In this document: positions 1 to 17,300 of the stretch, in pieces
Layout of the letters: every line of letters begins with the position of its first letter
How positions within the stretch are numbered: position 1 is the stretch's first letter
Assembly (NCBI GenBank): GCA_034509735.1
Contig: JACGWO010000003.1
Coordinates: forward strand, 40,594,873-40,658,872
DNA length: 64,000 nucleotides
From: Sesamum alatum
Taxonomy: Eukaryota; Streptophyta; Magnoliopsida; Lamiales; Pedaliaceae
Reading direction: 5' to 3'
Notes under the pieces: generated by a model
What the model saw: only the letters and a program-made list of their open reading frames with translations
Databases searched by the model: none
What the model was told of the DNA's origin: nothing
Program-made: the position numbers and the translations under genes

Positions 1-1493
1 CTTATCAGTTATAATCACTTGCACAACTATGTCGCATTTTCAGATACAAATGCGACTTTGATCAACAGCCGTCCAATGAAAGGTGATCTGGACCATCCAA
101 TCAAGGGTTCATGGGAGATTGGGGGCGAATTCAATCTCAGCAAAGGCGACGTCGTTTCGAAGAAATTAGGGCACAATTCTGACGAGGAAGGAATTGGGAA
201 TTGTTCTGCTGCAAATGCCCTAATTGTCCAGGCTGAAGGACACGTGGCATGAGCTGAATAGAAGAGGAAGGTGGCGCGGGTTCTGGAGTTCGAACCCCAT
301 TTGGAGGAGCCTTACCATTTTTGAGCTAAAGGAAAACGACTTGAAGTTCAGTCTGCAGGTTTTTTGTGTTCTTACTTATGTAACTTTTGCAACTTTTTGA
401 AAGTTGAATTTTGTGGGTTTAAATGTGAAGGAATGTACTGCAGAAACCCTTATGAATGAAGTATTGATATTTTCCCAGTTTTCTCTCATCTCTTTCTCTC
501 AATATTTCCCACCCCCATTTCTGAATTACATCATAATAAACTATCACAAGATCCAATAGAAATCCTTATACACTTATTCGAAAGAGAAATGAGAATGGGT
601 GTTGTGAGAAGAATGAGGGAGAAGTACCTGAATAAGGAGGATAGCCCCGATGGCAGCGACAACTGAGGTTGCAAGTGTTCCGGAGGCGACAACGGAGCTC
701 TGAGGTCCGGCGGCACCGACGACGGAGCTTGGAGACGCGCCGGCGATGGGTCAACTTTGGAAAGTTAGGGCTTGGAGCTAATTCTCTTTTACTTTAGGCG
801 TTCTTTTTATTTATTTATTTATTTTTTATTATGTATCTAATAAATGTGTAAATACTAATATATATATATATATTTCTATATAGAGAATATTTTAAAAATA
901 CAAGAATAAATTAAAAAAAGCAAAAATAGAGAAAAATATATCACACCAATCTTTACCACCGAAATAACTTTTATTTTCTAAAACATTTTAGAATAATCGC
1001 AAATATCGTTTTTGTTACCGATTTTACTTGTAACAATTCAAGATGTTTTTATAAGAAAAATAGTGACAAAGAGCACCGGATGTGTGTTTGTGAAAGTTTG
1101 TGGTAATGTGTGTTTGTGTATGATTTTATAATTTTTTTAATTAAAATAAAAATAAACTTAATAAAATAATTAACAACAAAATGTTGAGGGAAAGAAAAAT
1201 TTTGAAGCCAATTTTATTGGCTATAATGAAGCAAAATTCATAACAAAATATCTTAAATATAAAACAAAGGCAACGTCATTTTGTAGGTTTTTACAACTTT
1301 TGAAGCACGAACTTTTTGTTACAGTAATGACTTGTAGCAAAATATTAAACGATACATGTTCTAGTATTCTTCAATCCATGCCACTTATTTTTCTTTTTCA
1401 TGGATCAGTAATGCCATCTTCAATTAAAAGTTCTAGCTACATATTCCCAACAATATTAAATTCGATCGAATTGTACCTTAAATTATTAGGGTA
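1..1493. other. Intergenic, no supported gene
   Basis: No gene is supported here. Most of it is AT-rich. A GC-rich patch at about 630-760 encodes short open frames on both strands, none of which resembles a known family. It may be a captured or decayed gene fragment. A 77-codon open frame at 19-252 has no recognisable motif. Confidence 0.5.
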
Positions 1494-1530
1494 CTAGTGT
1501 GTGACCCGTGCTATACACGGGTTTAATTTA
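1494..1530 (-). mobile_element. Helitron-like 3' terminus
   Basis: Read on the minus strand, a GC-rich palindrome (CCCGTG, TATAG, CACGGG) is followed about 7 bases later by a terminal CTAG next to T. This is the usual layout of a Helitron 3' end: a short hairpin, then CTRR, inserted at an A/T site. A diverged copy of the same terminus and about 70 bp of adjoining sequence occurs at 56744. The 5' end (TC) was not found, so the length of the element, which would extend to higher coordinates, is unknown. Confidence 0.5.
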
Positions 1531-2477
1531 ATTCTAATTAAAATTATATTTTATAAAAAAATAAATTAAATAAATGTCAAATGAAAAATAGTTTTAAATA
1601 AAATTATCTTTTCTTTTTCAGTTATAGTGCATTATATCAATTTTGTGTTATAAAAATTGTAAAATATTTACAATCATAACAAATATATACAAAGAGATAT
1701 CTATCTAATTGACTGATGACGCCATAAGTTGTATTGCATTTTCTCAATACAAAGGTGATTACCAATAATATAAATATCAATATGTATGTCCTCAAATATA
1801 TTTATATATTTATTTAATTTGTATATATAATGAATATTAATACATTTATTTTATATATAATAAATATCAATAAAAAATATTTATATATGTCTTATTAATA
1901 TAAAATTATATATATAATATGAAAATAATTTAAGAATTTCACTATTTATGAATGACATTTATCCTGAATTATTCAATTTGTTGTGGGCATAACTTTTGTC
2001 CATTAAGTTATATATTTCTATGATGATATTTATATTTATAATTTAATATTTTTGTGATAAAACTTTATGGGTGACAAATCATTAAATTATTATAACAATA
2101 AATAATACCAAAGTAATTTTGAATAATTTTGATGGATTCAGATTTTTATAAAAATATTAGAAGAGAAAATATATCTCACTAGAAAATCAATTGGCGTTTA
2201 CAATATATTTTAAAGTTATTTTTCGAATATAATGTAAATGAGAGAAAAAAAATTTATTTGATAGGTTTTTTCTGAAAAAATTAAGAAATGTTTTTTTTCT
2301 CATAATGTAAATTAAAAATAATAAATATGACCGAAATTAATTTTATGCAAAAACAGGGTGCTTGGGGGGTTTGGGCACTAGGGACAGGCAGGGGCAAGGT
2401 GGCATATCTATCCTATTTTTTCATATCATTATCAACTTTTTGTGACCACAATGAAAACTACATACACTTTTAACACA
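1531..2477. other. AT-rich intergenic DNA
   Basis: Very AT-rich sequence with no supported open frame. It probably contains the body of the Helitron-like element ending at 1494 and, at its right edge, the 3' flank of the malic enzyme gene. I see no other structure. Confidence 0.4.
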
Positions 2478-2483
2478 TTTATT
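2478..2483 (-). terminator. Candidate poly(A) signal of NADP-ME
   Basis: AATAAA on the minus strand, about 95 bases downstream of the malic enzyme stop codon, at a normal distance for a plant polyadenylation signal. Confidence 0.4.
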
Positions 2484-2576
2484 ACAACCTGATGAAGCTT
2501 ATAGCACATATATATAGACACTGAGACATAATGTTAGCAAACATGTTCAAAGCAACGCACGTCGTAAGCTAGAGCT

Positions 2577-7069
<4,493 letters not shown>

Positions 7070-7071
7070 TC

Positions 7072-7110
7072 TCTCTCTCCTCTCTCTCTCTCACACACAC
7101 ATGCACACAC
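7072..7110 (-). repeat. CT/CA simple repeat in NADP-ME leader
   Basis: On the plus strand, tracts of CT then CA lie directly before the malic enzyme ATG, so the mRNA leader would be rich in GT and GA. Such purine/pyrimidine tracts are common in plant 5' leaders. No core promoter element was assigned. Confidence 0.5.
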
Positions 7111-7365
7111 TTGACTAGCTGGGACTGGGAGTGATAGTTGTACAAGTTTTTTGAGGTTAAGGCACAGAAAAAAGTGACGAGCCAAGACTGATTCACACAT
7201 GGCGAGCTCTCCTTGCTTACATATTGACACATGACAGTGAATCTTGTTACATATCTACATATGTACACGGTCACACTCGCACATCGTTGTCTGCATTACA
7301 TCTACTTTCTTTCTCTTTTCCTTTTTCTTTATTGTTTTCTTTCTATTAGGATTATTTTAAATAGA

Positions 7366-7480
7366 GATAATTACACTCCTTCTCCTGAGGTTTGGTATAA
7401 TTACACGTAAATTTCTGTAATTTTAAAAACTACACCTAGTACCTCTGGTTATAAAAGGCATTAAGACCTCCTAAGTAATC
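7366..7480. mobile_element. Truncated MITE end
   Basis: The start (GATAATTACACTCC, then AGGTTTGGTATAATTACACG) matches the terminal repeat of the element at 18437-18926. No matching inverted end was found nearby, so this looks like a truncated or eroded copy. Confidence 0.4.
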
Positions 7481-9014
7481 AATTTACATTTCTACTCATA
7501 ATATGTGGTAAAAAAAAAATTAGAAAAGGACATAAAATTTGAAAGACTAAGATGACAAAATTGAAGCCATATATATGTAGAAATGAACAGACATTTTAGA
7601 TTAAAAAGACAAAATTGCAGGGATTATTATTTGCTATTACTAAAATATCACCAAGAATGTAAATATTATATTTATGTTATCATAATGATATGTTTGTACG
7701 ATTGAATTATCAGAATATATGATGTCTTCTAAAATATTTAGTTAAAATACATAATATAGTGTATATATATATAATTTTATAGTGTATAAATATGTTCAAA
7801 ATAAAAAAACAATGTATATATACGTAAGAACTAAATTCGTTTGAATAAATAATCCGGTATTTACTATCCTCCACAGATGTGCCTATTATTGGTGCATTTA
7901 CATTTTTGCCCCTAATAATAAATACATGTTAAAACAATCATGTTGGGTAATAAATGCGTATTTGTTACTACATTCACCCTCTTAAGCAAAGTCTTAACAC
8001 AATCTTGCATTTACATTGCAAGATTGTCAATCTTCCCTAGTAAAGACACTATATGTCGTCGATTAGCACACTTACCCACCAAGCTTCCTGTCATTAATGA
8101 AGTGTAGGTTGTTTTCATTTCTTAGTCTCATTCTTCCATAAATGCCTGACACAACATTAAATGTCTCATTTAAGATAGTATATAATTTAACTAAAAATTG
8201 ATGTCAGAAATGGAATTTTAATACACTTGATAACCACACTCACAAACGGTGGTTAATTACACCACTGCATCATTTTTTGTGAGGTCAAAAATAGCCTTCA
8301 ACCGATATAACCAACTTATTTAACTTCCAAAGTTTCACTAATTGATAAATTAGTTTTTTTTTTTCTTTTTTTTTTAATGCGATGTAATGGTTTATATTTT
8401 CCTCTTATTTATAATAATAATAATAATAATATATTTTAAAGCACAAAAGAATATTTATTATATACATGCAGAGACAACGTGCCACAACGACTAGTATATA
8501 TAAAAAATCATTTTTATTTGAAACGCTCTTCAAAATTTGGTGGGCGTGCCTTCTCTTTATCACTATTCTTTCAATATTAGCCTTCTCTTTATCACTATTC
8601 TTTCAATATTTTACATTTCAAAATGAAATTAGAATCATATAAAAGTTCATCTCGAGCTATTTACAATAGGTCATGAGTATTTGAAAATTTTTGTACGAGG
8701 ACGACGATTGATATCAGAGGCTGAATTTTCTATTTTAATTTTTTTTTATTGTATCTTTTACTTCAGTTAATATATACGTGTCAGGAGTATAAAAATAATA
8801 ATATTATTTATTTTAATTAAAAGAAAATTTAATACACTTGATATTTATATGTTAAATGGAATACAAGCTGTAATAGACTTTGGAATAGGGGATTCAATAT
8901 AGCCGATGTGAAAAATGCTACTTTATGAAGCAAAATTTTTGTAACATATCTCACTAGTTATCTAATTTATATTATACTTCTGGTGAAAAAGAAAGATGTA
9001 CGCTACAACAGTGA
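7481..9014. other. AT-rich intergenic DNA
   Basis: No supported gene. Contains a short AAT microsatellite near 8411-8431, poly(T) near 8347-8373 and the short tandem duplication listed separately at 8549-8612. Confidence 0.4.
8549..8612. repeat. 32-bp direct tandem duplication
   Basis: Two adjacent copies of a 32-base unit starting CCTTCTCTTTATCACTATTC, 8549-8580 and 8581-8612, identical over the first 30 bases. A recent local duplication, probably replication slippage or end-joining filler. Confidence 0.8.
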
Positions 9015-9869
9015 TGATGCCTACACCAAATATTCTTTCAAGTCTAATGATTAAATCAGCCCCAATTCCAAGACAAATGGCTAGATTCCCATTCACTCAA
9101 CCTAGCAGGCCCAAACCCTATTGGTTCAGGCACAATTTATAGCAGCAAGGGCATCAGGTCCATCAGCCCAATCCCACCACCTTACTGATGAGGCAACACC
9201 CACAAACAGGGCCCGTATTAGTGGTCCCAATACCGAACAACAAGGTTGCCACATTAGTCATATTCTACACATGTTGGGCCACGTTACCATGAAAGGGTGC
9301 CAATAAGGATGTCATATCCACCTGGATTCAACTATTGGAAGCAGCAGGTAACTAACTTTTCTATATTCGCGGTTGACTTGGAAGGATCATTTGGAGCCCA
9401 CATATCTTTTAGGAGATAACTTCAAAAGCTAGATAAAACATCATCTCAAAAGACTAGATATCACAAGAATTTTGGGAACATCTCAACTAACTCTAACCAA
9501 CCCTAAAATCTCTCCAGAATTGCCATTATAAATAAGGGTCTAAGGTAAGTCAACAAAGTAAGTCAACCCCATTATGCTCACTCCACTTCTCGAACAACAA
9601 AGTTGCACGGATTTTTACTATTATTTTGCACTCTATACACGAATTGCAACTCCATTTTTCATATTCAAACACTCAACATTCAACTATACAAATTATCTCA
9701 TTGAAATCTCACATTTTCTCAAAATTTTCTCATTTTATTCAATTGAAAAATTTATTGACTTGAACATTGGAGTGCTAATTAAAGTTTTGCAGGTTAGCCC
9801 CTTGATAATCTTAGGATTTTTAGAAGAAATTTAGATCTTTGTGATGCTGCTGGACTCCGATATGCATCA
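9015..9869 (+). mobile_element. Long terminal repeat of a Gypsy-type retrotransposon
   Basis: The right end GCATCA is followed immediately by a retrotransposon primer-binding site, and a complementary TGATGC lies at 9015, giving an LTR of about 855 bp. A TATA-like CATTATAAATAAGG near 9523 sits where an LTR promoter is expected. The left end is an inference; TGATG repeats at 9012, so it could be three bases earlier. No second LTR was found, so the element is truncated. Confidence 0.55.
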
Positions 9870-9889
9870 TTGGCGCCGTCTATGGGAAA
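9870..9889 (+). other. Retrotransposon primer-binding site
   Basis: TTGGCGCCGTCTATGGGAA follows the LTR end. This is the tRNA-primer-complementary sequence common in plant Gypsy elements (usual form TGGCGCCGTCTGTGGGAA). Confidence 0.7.
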
Positions 9890-9921
9890 TCTTGAGTTAA
9901 AGGCATGAGGAATGGCTAGTT

Positions 9922-10311
9922 TTGAAACGACTCCTTAAAGAAAATATTTCTTCCTATCGGAGTTGGATATACTATCCCGTAGCAAGAACAATTTTAGGAG
10001 GCCAAAAGGTCCTCCCTCTATTGTTGATCCGCCAGTCTTACCTGCTGAAAACAACTTGCTCTCCTATTAGCAACACAATAGGCTCATTGTTGAGGCTATC
10101 AGCACAACCCTTCGAGGTCCCCTCGCTTCTGCTACTGACACAGGGTAGGTCAGACGTTCTATCCCAACATACTTGGCGCTTAAGGAGGAAATGGTCAGGA
10201 CGAATTGGCTCCTGCACCGCTTGTTGTATAACAAGACAAATCTCACCCTGCTTGACTCACCAGAGTTCAACAGCACCACAATGGTCGAATGATCTTCATG
10301 AAAAATTCTAA
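9922..10311 (+). pseudogene. gag leader relic of the Gypsy element
   Basis: Follows the primer-binding site at the position of gag. An open frame of 129 codons runs through it but looks accidental. A different frame reads pieces such as PPSIVDPPVLPAENNLL and NRLIVEAI separated by stops, resembling the N-terminal part of plant Gypsy Gag. No protease or polymerase follows, so the element is cut off within or after gag. Confidence 0.4.
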
Positions 10312-11379
10312 ATCAAATGAGGACTAACCTGCAAGATAGAGGTTAACATTCTAATTGTTAACTTAGTAAATTATTATTGAAACATGATAAAGGAATACTT
10401 GAAATAACATAATAATATGGTGTGATAATTTTAATAAAATATTGAGGTTTGAGTGAAAATGATTATGTGGGGTGCAAAATGAGCAAAAAGCATGTTGTTT
10501 AACCGAGAGTAAGGAGTGTGCGGAAGTGAATGACACAAATTACTATTATGGTAGCACTATGGCCTTTGTTTATAGGCCAGTTGAGAGTAGAATTCGAAAG
10601 ATGGTTGTAGATCGTTTAAGAGTTACATGTGTTAGCTAACTAACCAAAAAAGCGGATTGAAAATTTCACTTATCTAGTGTGGATATGGTTGTTTGAACGA
10701 GTGATGCCAATCGACCTGAATTCTATGAAATTTGTATTACCTAATGTTGATAGGTCGGCTATCACAGTTGCAAATTTTTCAGTATGATGCGTTCCAAATT
10801 GTTGAGAGTATGTGTGATGTGGAACTCCTGTTGTCTAATGAGTCCGCCTGCTGCACCAAACTTATTTTTTGACCTACGAAGTTAGTATAAATGTAGAAAT
10901 TATAAATTTGGCACCTTACTCATGAGCTAATAAGATTATACTTACTGGACTGATCAATGGGACCCATTTCCTTTATTGTGAGCTTTAGAAAAAATAGTTG
11001 ATAGAGTATCAAATATAATTAAAATAAATCCATTTCAATATATATATATATATATATATATCAAAATTTAACTTTTAAGATTATTTTCATCTCTTAAGTA
11101 CATGTTTGTAAACATGCAATGCTCGAATCAGTTCACAGTAGTCTACAATAATAATGTAACTATAGATAGTCAGTCACCCAAAGTGATAGCTAGGCAAGAC
11201 ATTTATATTAACTTTCAATATATTCCATGAGGTACTACAAAGAAATTCTGTACTCACATTTCCTCAAACGTAAGAATGGCACATGATACACAGAGAACAC
11301 ATAGGCGTGCATACACACAGACTGTACAACAAAAGATGAGGACAAAAGCTACATTTCATTACAAGCACGTCCATGCTTG
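10312..11379. other. Intergenic, includes RDR 3' flank
   Basis: No gene recognised. The right part should contain the 3' untranslated region of the RDR gene. A TA microsatellite of about 25 bases lies at 11037-11061. The left part may be further decayed retrotransposon sequence, but no motif supports this. Confidence 0.4.
11037..11061. repeat. TA microsatellite
   Basis: An uninterrupted run of alternating T and A. Confidence 0.9.
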
Positions 11380-14300
11380 TCAATATTTCAACAACTCGCG
11401 AAGAACAGACGGTAAAATTGCGATCGGCTCCTCCTTCGGACCAGCTAATTTCCAGGCACACAGATCACACAGTGCAGACCCTGCTACTTTCCATGCAAAA
11501 CTGCATCTCTTCACACCATGACTCATTGCATAGTCATACGCTACATGATATATAGCGACTGCTTCCTCATAGATCTCTTCAGTATTCTTTGCACTTTCTT
11601 CCATACAAGAAGCTTCATACAACAACTGCATTTTCAAAGCACATTAACACGACAGCTCTATTTTTTTTCGTGAAGATTACACTCTCTTTTCCTTCAAGGG
11701 TCGAAGTTATTACCTGCTTGTACTTGTGGATAACATCACGTGCAGCGAGATCCTTAGATTCATCCCCGGATTTCATGGCACTTGTCATTTCTTCTCGGTA
11801 ATCTTTATACCTAGCTTTCCATTTGAGGTATAGCTCAGGGATTGGATCGTCAAGGCACGGCAATTTCCAGATTTCTGGACAAGATGGAGAGAGCAGTCAA
11901 GTTAGCACCCTCATCAGCTAGAACTATTGACTTAAAGTTGCACCAGTATTGATGAAATCGATGATTGCGATTCAAGGAATATTTACCGATTTTGGGCACA
12001 GCATCATTTTTAAGTGCCTGTACTCTATCATATATTTGGCCCAATATAGAGAACGAGTGGTAGCTAAAGTCAGTGCCCCTTTCCATGTAATGAGGATACT
12101 TCTCCGCTCTCAACTCGCTAGGAACTTTGACCTGTTTTGTGAGAACCGGAACACGTAAGTTACTTTGCTGGCAATATCATCCACATTACCAGTATATGAA
12201 TGTGATGCATATGAAAGCACAATATAGTGGTAATAAAAACAGGAAAAAAAAACACCAAGAAATTAAATAATTAAAGGGATTGATGATGCAAATGAATTAT
12301 TAAACAAAATATAAGTTACTGTAGATGAGGACTTAGTATGAAGGAGCAAGATTTCTTTAAACCTTCTAACTTTTAGTTAATTTTCAATAGGAAAGAGATA
12401 TTTAAACGATACATATTTTGCCAACCAAAAGTAGTTCTTATATGCCATACTTCTTAATTTTGATAATATAGATAGTGAATGGCAGAAAGAGCCACTTTAA
12501 AAGCTCACAAGAAACAATTGAAGTCAAGCTAAATAACCTTTTTGCCACTTTTCGGAGCATCTAGTGCATCATAGTAGATGTCAATCAACTGAACGATCTT
12601 TTTCTTCAAAGAACGCTTTTCAGAGGCACGATCATCACCTAATGTCAGCAGCCGGTCCATAAATGTGAGCCAGCTATCTGCTGCTGTCGACATGCTGAAG
12701 CTGCCAGAGTGAAAATGCGAGGCAAAATAACTTTTTAAGAAAGAGGAAATAAAGAGAGCCAGAATTACGCACAAAATGTACAATCGAACTTTGATTACAC
12801 TGCATGAAAACAGATGTATCCAACCAAATTATTGAATCATTGCAGAAAAAGCTCCAAACAAACCTATTGAATCATGTCCTGATACAGATCAAAGGTTAAA
12901 GAACTTTACACAGCTATTCATAAAAACCCAACAACTTATGTTCCACAATGTAATAACATGAACATAATAAGAAAAGCACTTGTTGAAGGACAAATTCCGA
13001 AGTTTTACTCCTGTGCTGTCACTAGCCCTAACGGTGTTGCTTTCAGGCTCTTTTCTGATTACGTACATAACAAACAGGGAAAATGACATCAAAAGAAGAT
13101 GAGAAATAATGTAACAAATAAAACGAAGGAATTTAATATATACGAATTAAGGCATATTTTACTTCTCTCGGACGGATAATTATGTGAAATTTAAATGCAT
13201 GAAACAGTCACTTGTTACCATTTAGATTTAGAAAGCAGAATGCAGGTTATATTTTAAAAATGCATAAGCAAATGATATATGGTGCAAGCAGAATCCAAAC
13301 CAGTTTATGGATCACTTTACTAGAAACACAAGAATATTCCAAGAGTGCACGCGGAGTACCTATCATAGAGAATTTATTTACCAAGCATACATCATAAAAG
13401 ATATTTTAGTTCATAACCAAAACTTAATACCTTGGTTTCCGAGCTTCTAGGAATAATTGAAAAAGTTCACGTTCCAACTCCGTGTCTGAAAACTCACGTG
13501 GATTTCGTATCTTCGAATCAGCAGGTGTTGAGTAGAGGCGGTTCCATGGTTCACTTGCTTTAAAATATTTTAATAGCTGAAATGTATGAGAATCGTTCAA
13601 CCTTTAAATAACATGTGTTAGAATATTTAGGATTTGTGCATATCTTTTTCATATTTGGTTTGGATAGGTATCTTTGATAGCTATTGTTATCACTTAATTC
13701 ACCCCTATATATAGAGGTGGAATAATCAATAATAGACGCGACATTTTATTTTCTCATTCTACTTTCTACAATAGGATATATACATATATATATAGAAGCA
13801 TTAGAATGTAATTCCAGAGCAATCTTCTCTTTGTTGAATTGAGTTCAGCAATTTCCTCCGCTAGCCATTTCTTACATGTTCAAAAATTCACACGGGATAT
13901 CAGTGACGACAGAGAATGCAAATCAAACAAGAACTGAAGCTGTTCTACCAGACACTGCACACAGTTCTATACCAAATGGACAAACAACATGATTTCATGC
14001 ATTCTTCCTCTTTCATTCTTTCATCCTATTGGTCTTCATCAACGATGTGGTGTGTACTTTTCCATCTTCATTAGACAACTTTATGTAGGTATTGTCCACT
14101 TTATTTGAATAATCAAGGAAAAGAAGCCTTGCTAGGGAAAAACGAACTTGGAGATTTATAAGTTGCGCATGTCCCTCATCTCCATCTGATGTGGAATGAT
14201 TGTACACACTCAATGTCATAAACCCCTAGACGAGCGACTTGGGAAGCACAATAAGATAGAGACTTGATCCTCAAGCTAAATCAATTTGCTCAATCATCTT

Positions 14301-17300
14301 GACCTAATCTAACTGAAGATGTTTATTAGGAACTAGAAATGAACCAAAATGTGACAAAGATTTGATGTTATTTCAGAAGATAGTTCTCCATTATCCTAAC
14401 ATCAAAGAACATCCTAAAGACAAAGAACAAAAGAAAAAGGTAAATCAAGGGCCACATAGAAATCACGTATAGAAACTAAATCTGCCAGGGAACTTGAACA
14501 TTAGATCAAAATAGACATGACGGATGAGACACACTTCTAGTCTCTCAACATTCAGAAGACATACAGATAGACCCCACGTTAGTCCACTTGTACACAATCA
14601 AGTTTTCGCCACTTTTTTCTTTTGTATAAATAAAAAAAGACCACAATAAATTTGCATTTAGAGTTACTCCCATCTGAAGCTCTTCGTAAACAAGGGACAG
14701 TTAGGATTTTACCCTGAATCTAAAGTAGATGAATCTAAGGTGTGAGAAATACAACCCAAAAGCAAACAAAGCGAGCATAAAACACTTACACAACGACATA
14801 GCTCACTAGAATGTAAACAAACAGATTCCAAAATTAATCTCTGATCATACAGATGCTAACCTCAGGGTTTCTTGAAACCCAATACATGTCTCCATCAAAA
14901 TCACCAGTTGCCATTTCGTAAGCTGCGGACCTCTTCCCTTTGGTTGAAAAGAAAATGCCATATTTGGCATTGCCAACCACCTCTTCCAACTCCTCCTTAT
15001 ATACAGCCTCCATAACATGAACATCTCCAAAATGCATTCCAGGATTCCGATACACTAATACCTTCCCTGAAATTTGACCATTGTCCCTGCATATTCAGCA
15101 AGACGTCATCAGCAAGATACAATTTCTTATTTCGACGAGAACTCATCAAATATTTTGATGGTAGTTGAGGATTGGGAAAAAAGAAATCATGAAGCAGCAA
15201 GGAAGTTTGATATGTTGATACTGTTAAGTGTTTGCAGTGGAAAAGAAAAATAAAATTCCCAGGGAAGGAGTAACTGCCATTGCTCAAGTGCTAGTTTTGC
15301 CTGAGCACTGCTATATTTTGGCCGACAATAATGTGGAAAAAGTAATCTGATGCATGACTAAATCATAACGCCAGAACTTTGATAGAAAAAATTAAACATG
15401 TAATGCCACGCACTATGGTAAGTATACCATGCTTGGACAGAGACTGAGACGCCAAAGTGACAAAAGGACTTTCACGTACAGGATAACACAGACTTCATGG
15501 TTCTCTAATACACCAGTAGGATCTGCTGTCCCCATCAGGTAAAAGCTTTCACTGACTGGTATCTTCCCTTGTTTAAGTTTGATTTTCTCGCCACTTTCCA
15601 GACTTGACAGACAATGCTGGAGATATGGTTCACTAAGTGGTATCCCAGAAGCAATCATTCTTCGTGCGACAAGTCCAACTTCTAGTCCATCATAGTTGGA
15701 AGCAACTGCACGAAGAAATATGTTTCTAAGGAACAATAAAGTCAAAGTTATGCTGAGAAAAACGAGCAATTGGGAGTCAGCCAATATTCTTGGCCTGAAA
15801 GTTTTTAGGACCCAGTTAAGGAAAAATTAAACTTTTTTTAGAAATTCAATGCCCCGAGAGGAGCAAGACTGATATTGACCATACGAACTTGCACTAGGGA
15901 AAAAAAAAAAGAAAAGGAATCTCTTGGAGTGCACATGTAGTAGAAACCAGAAATGAGTAAAGAAAAGGCATACTATGAAAGTTGCTCTGAGAAATACCTC
16001 TTAGAGCTGCACGTGTATCAGAGTACACATTTTGAGTCTCCTCCAAAGCATTTGTAAGCAAGTTGAGGAAGAATTCTTGAGGAACACCCCCATAGCTCAA
16101 AAGAGCGATTAAATATTTTGAAAGAGCATTTCTGCCCGGCCTATGACTGAAAGATGAACCGAACTTGCATTAATTGACAGGTGATTCTTGTCATATCAAC
16201 AAATGGAACTCTTGCCTTCCAGTTTCATATTTTGTCATGGCAAGTATTACTACGAGATAGAGTTATTGGCGATGTTAACTGAATCATATCATTACAAATC
16301 AGTATTGCAAGGACTAAGACAGATGAGCTTCCTGGTTAATCATTAAAGTAAATCTGGGATGATTATTGGCTTGTAGACTTGCAAAACAAACTCAGATCCA
16401 GTAAAGTGACATACATGATTGGATGCATATCTTCGAGAGAAGATAAAAATAGAGAAAAACAAAAGACAGTAGTGTTCCTAGACCTTGCCCAGATATGCTA
16501 ATATAGTGCATTTCACCTCTAGAGCTTTGTCGTATGTTCAAGTAAAAGAATACCTTCTCTATCCATATAATTAAATGCAAAAGGTTGTGACGCCAAAGCA
16601 TTACAAAATGCTGCTATCTAACTCTTGAAACTCTTCACTTAGTGCAACTTAAACACTCAAAAGCAAACTACTGTTGCTCGATTTAGCGAAGAAGCAAAAT
16701 ACGTTGTGGCTCACATGATGAGTTGTTACCTGTGTACAAATTTTCCGCTCATAATGACTTCATGGATGAAATGGCAATCAATTGCAATATGTTTAGTCTT
16801 TTCATGAAAAATTAGATTGCTCGCAATATGAATAACTATCCGATTATCATAATACACAGGTAACAACTCATCATGTGAAAAATTCCCAGGGAAGGAGTGA
16901 CTGCCAACAATTAGTTGTAATAATTACCATAAAAAATGCATAGGGCAATGGTAGTTTTGATTCCAAAATTATATGCTTGTGCTAATGGTTATCTTTGGAA
17001 TTTCAAAGCGAGAATTGTCGACCGGGCAAAATCTTTTTTTCTTTTTTTGCAAGTTCAACAATGCAAAATCACTAACGGCAATATGGTCTCCCACTTTTGA
17101 CTGTTAACTTGAGGGGGGGAAATGCATAGGTAGAGAGTTCAGGGGGTAATTATTACATGGCCTATAGTTCACAGAGAGGAAATGTATTTTACCCTTTTTT
17201 TAAGTATATTAACTTAAAATAATATTAAGTATTATTTTATTTCTTGTGACAAAAAATATGAATTGTTAACAATATACTTGCATATGCAATTCAATTAGTT

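Noticed and set aside
19..252. 77-codon open frame on the plus strand
   Set aside because: No recognisable domain and no splice or promoter context. Such a length is expected by chance.
531..754. Overlapping Arg/Pro-rich open frames in the GC-rich patch
   Set aside because: Two frames are open at once, which reflects base composition. No family resemblance.
9574..9834. 86-codon open frame
   Set aside because: Lies inside the LTR, just before the primer-binding site.
15413..15784. Longer reading of RDR exon 13 into its flanks
   Set aside because: The extensions are intronic. Splice sites at 15480 and 15705 join the conserved protein in phase.
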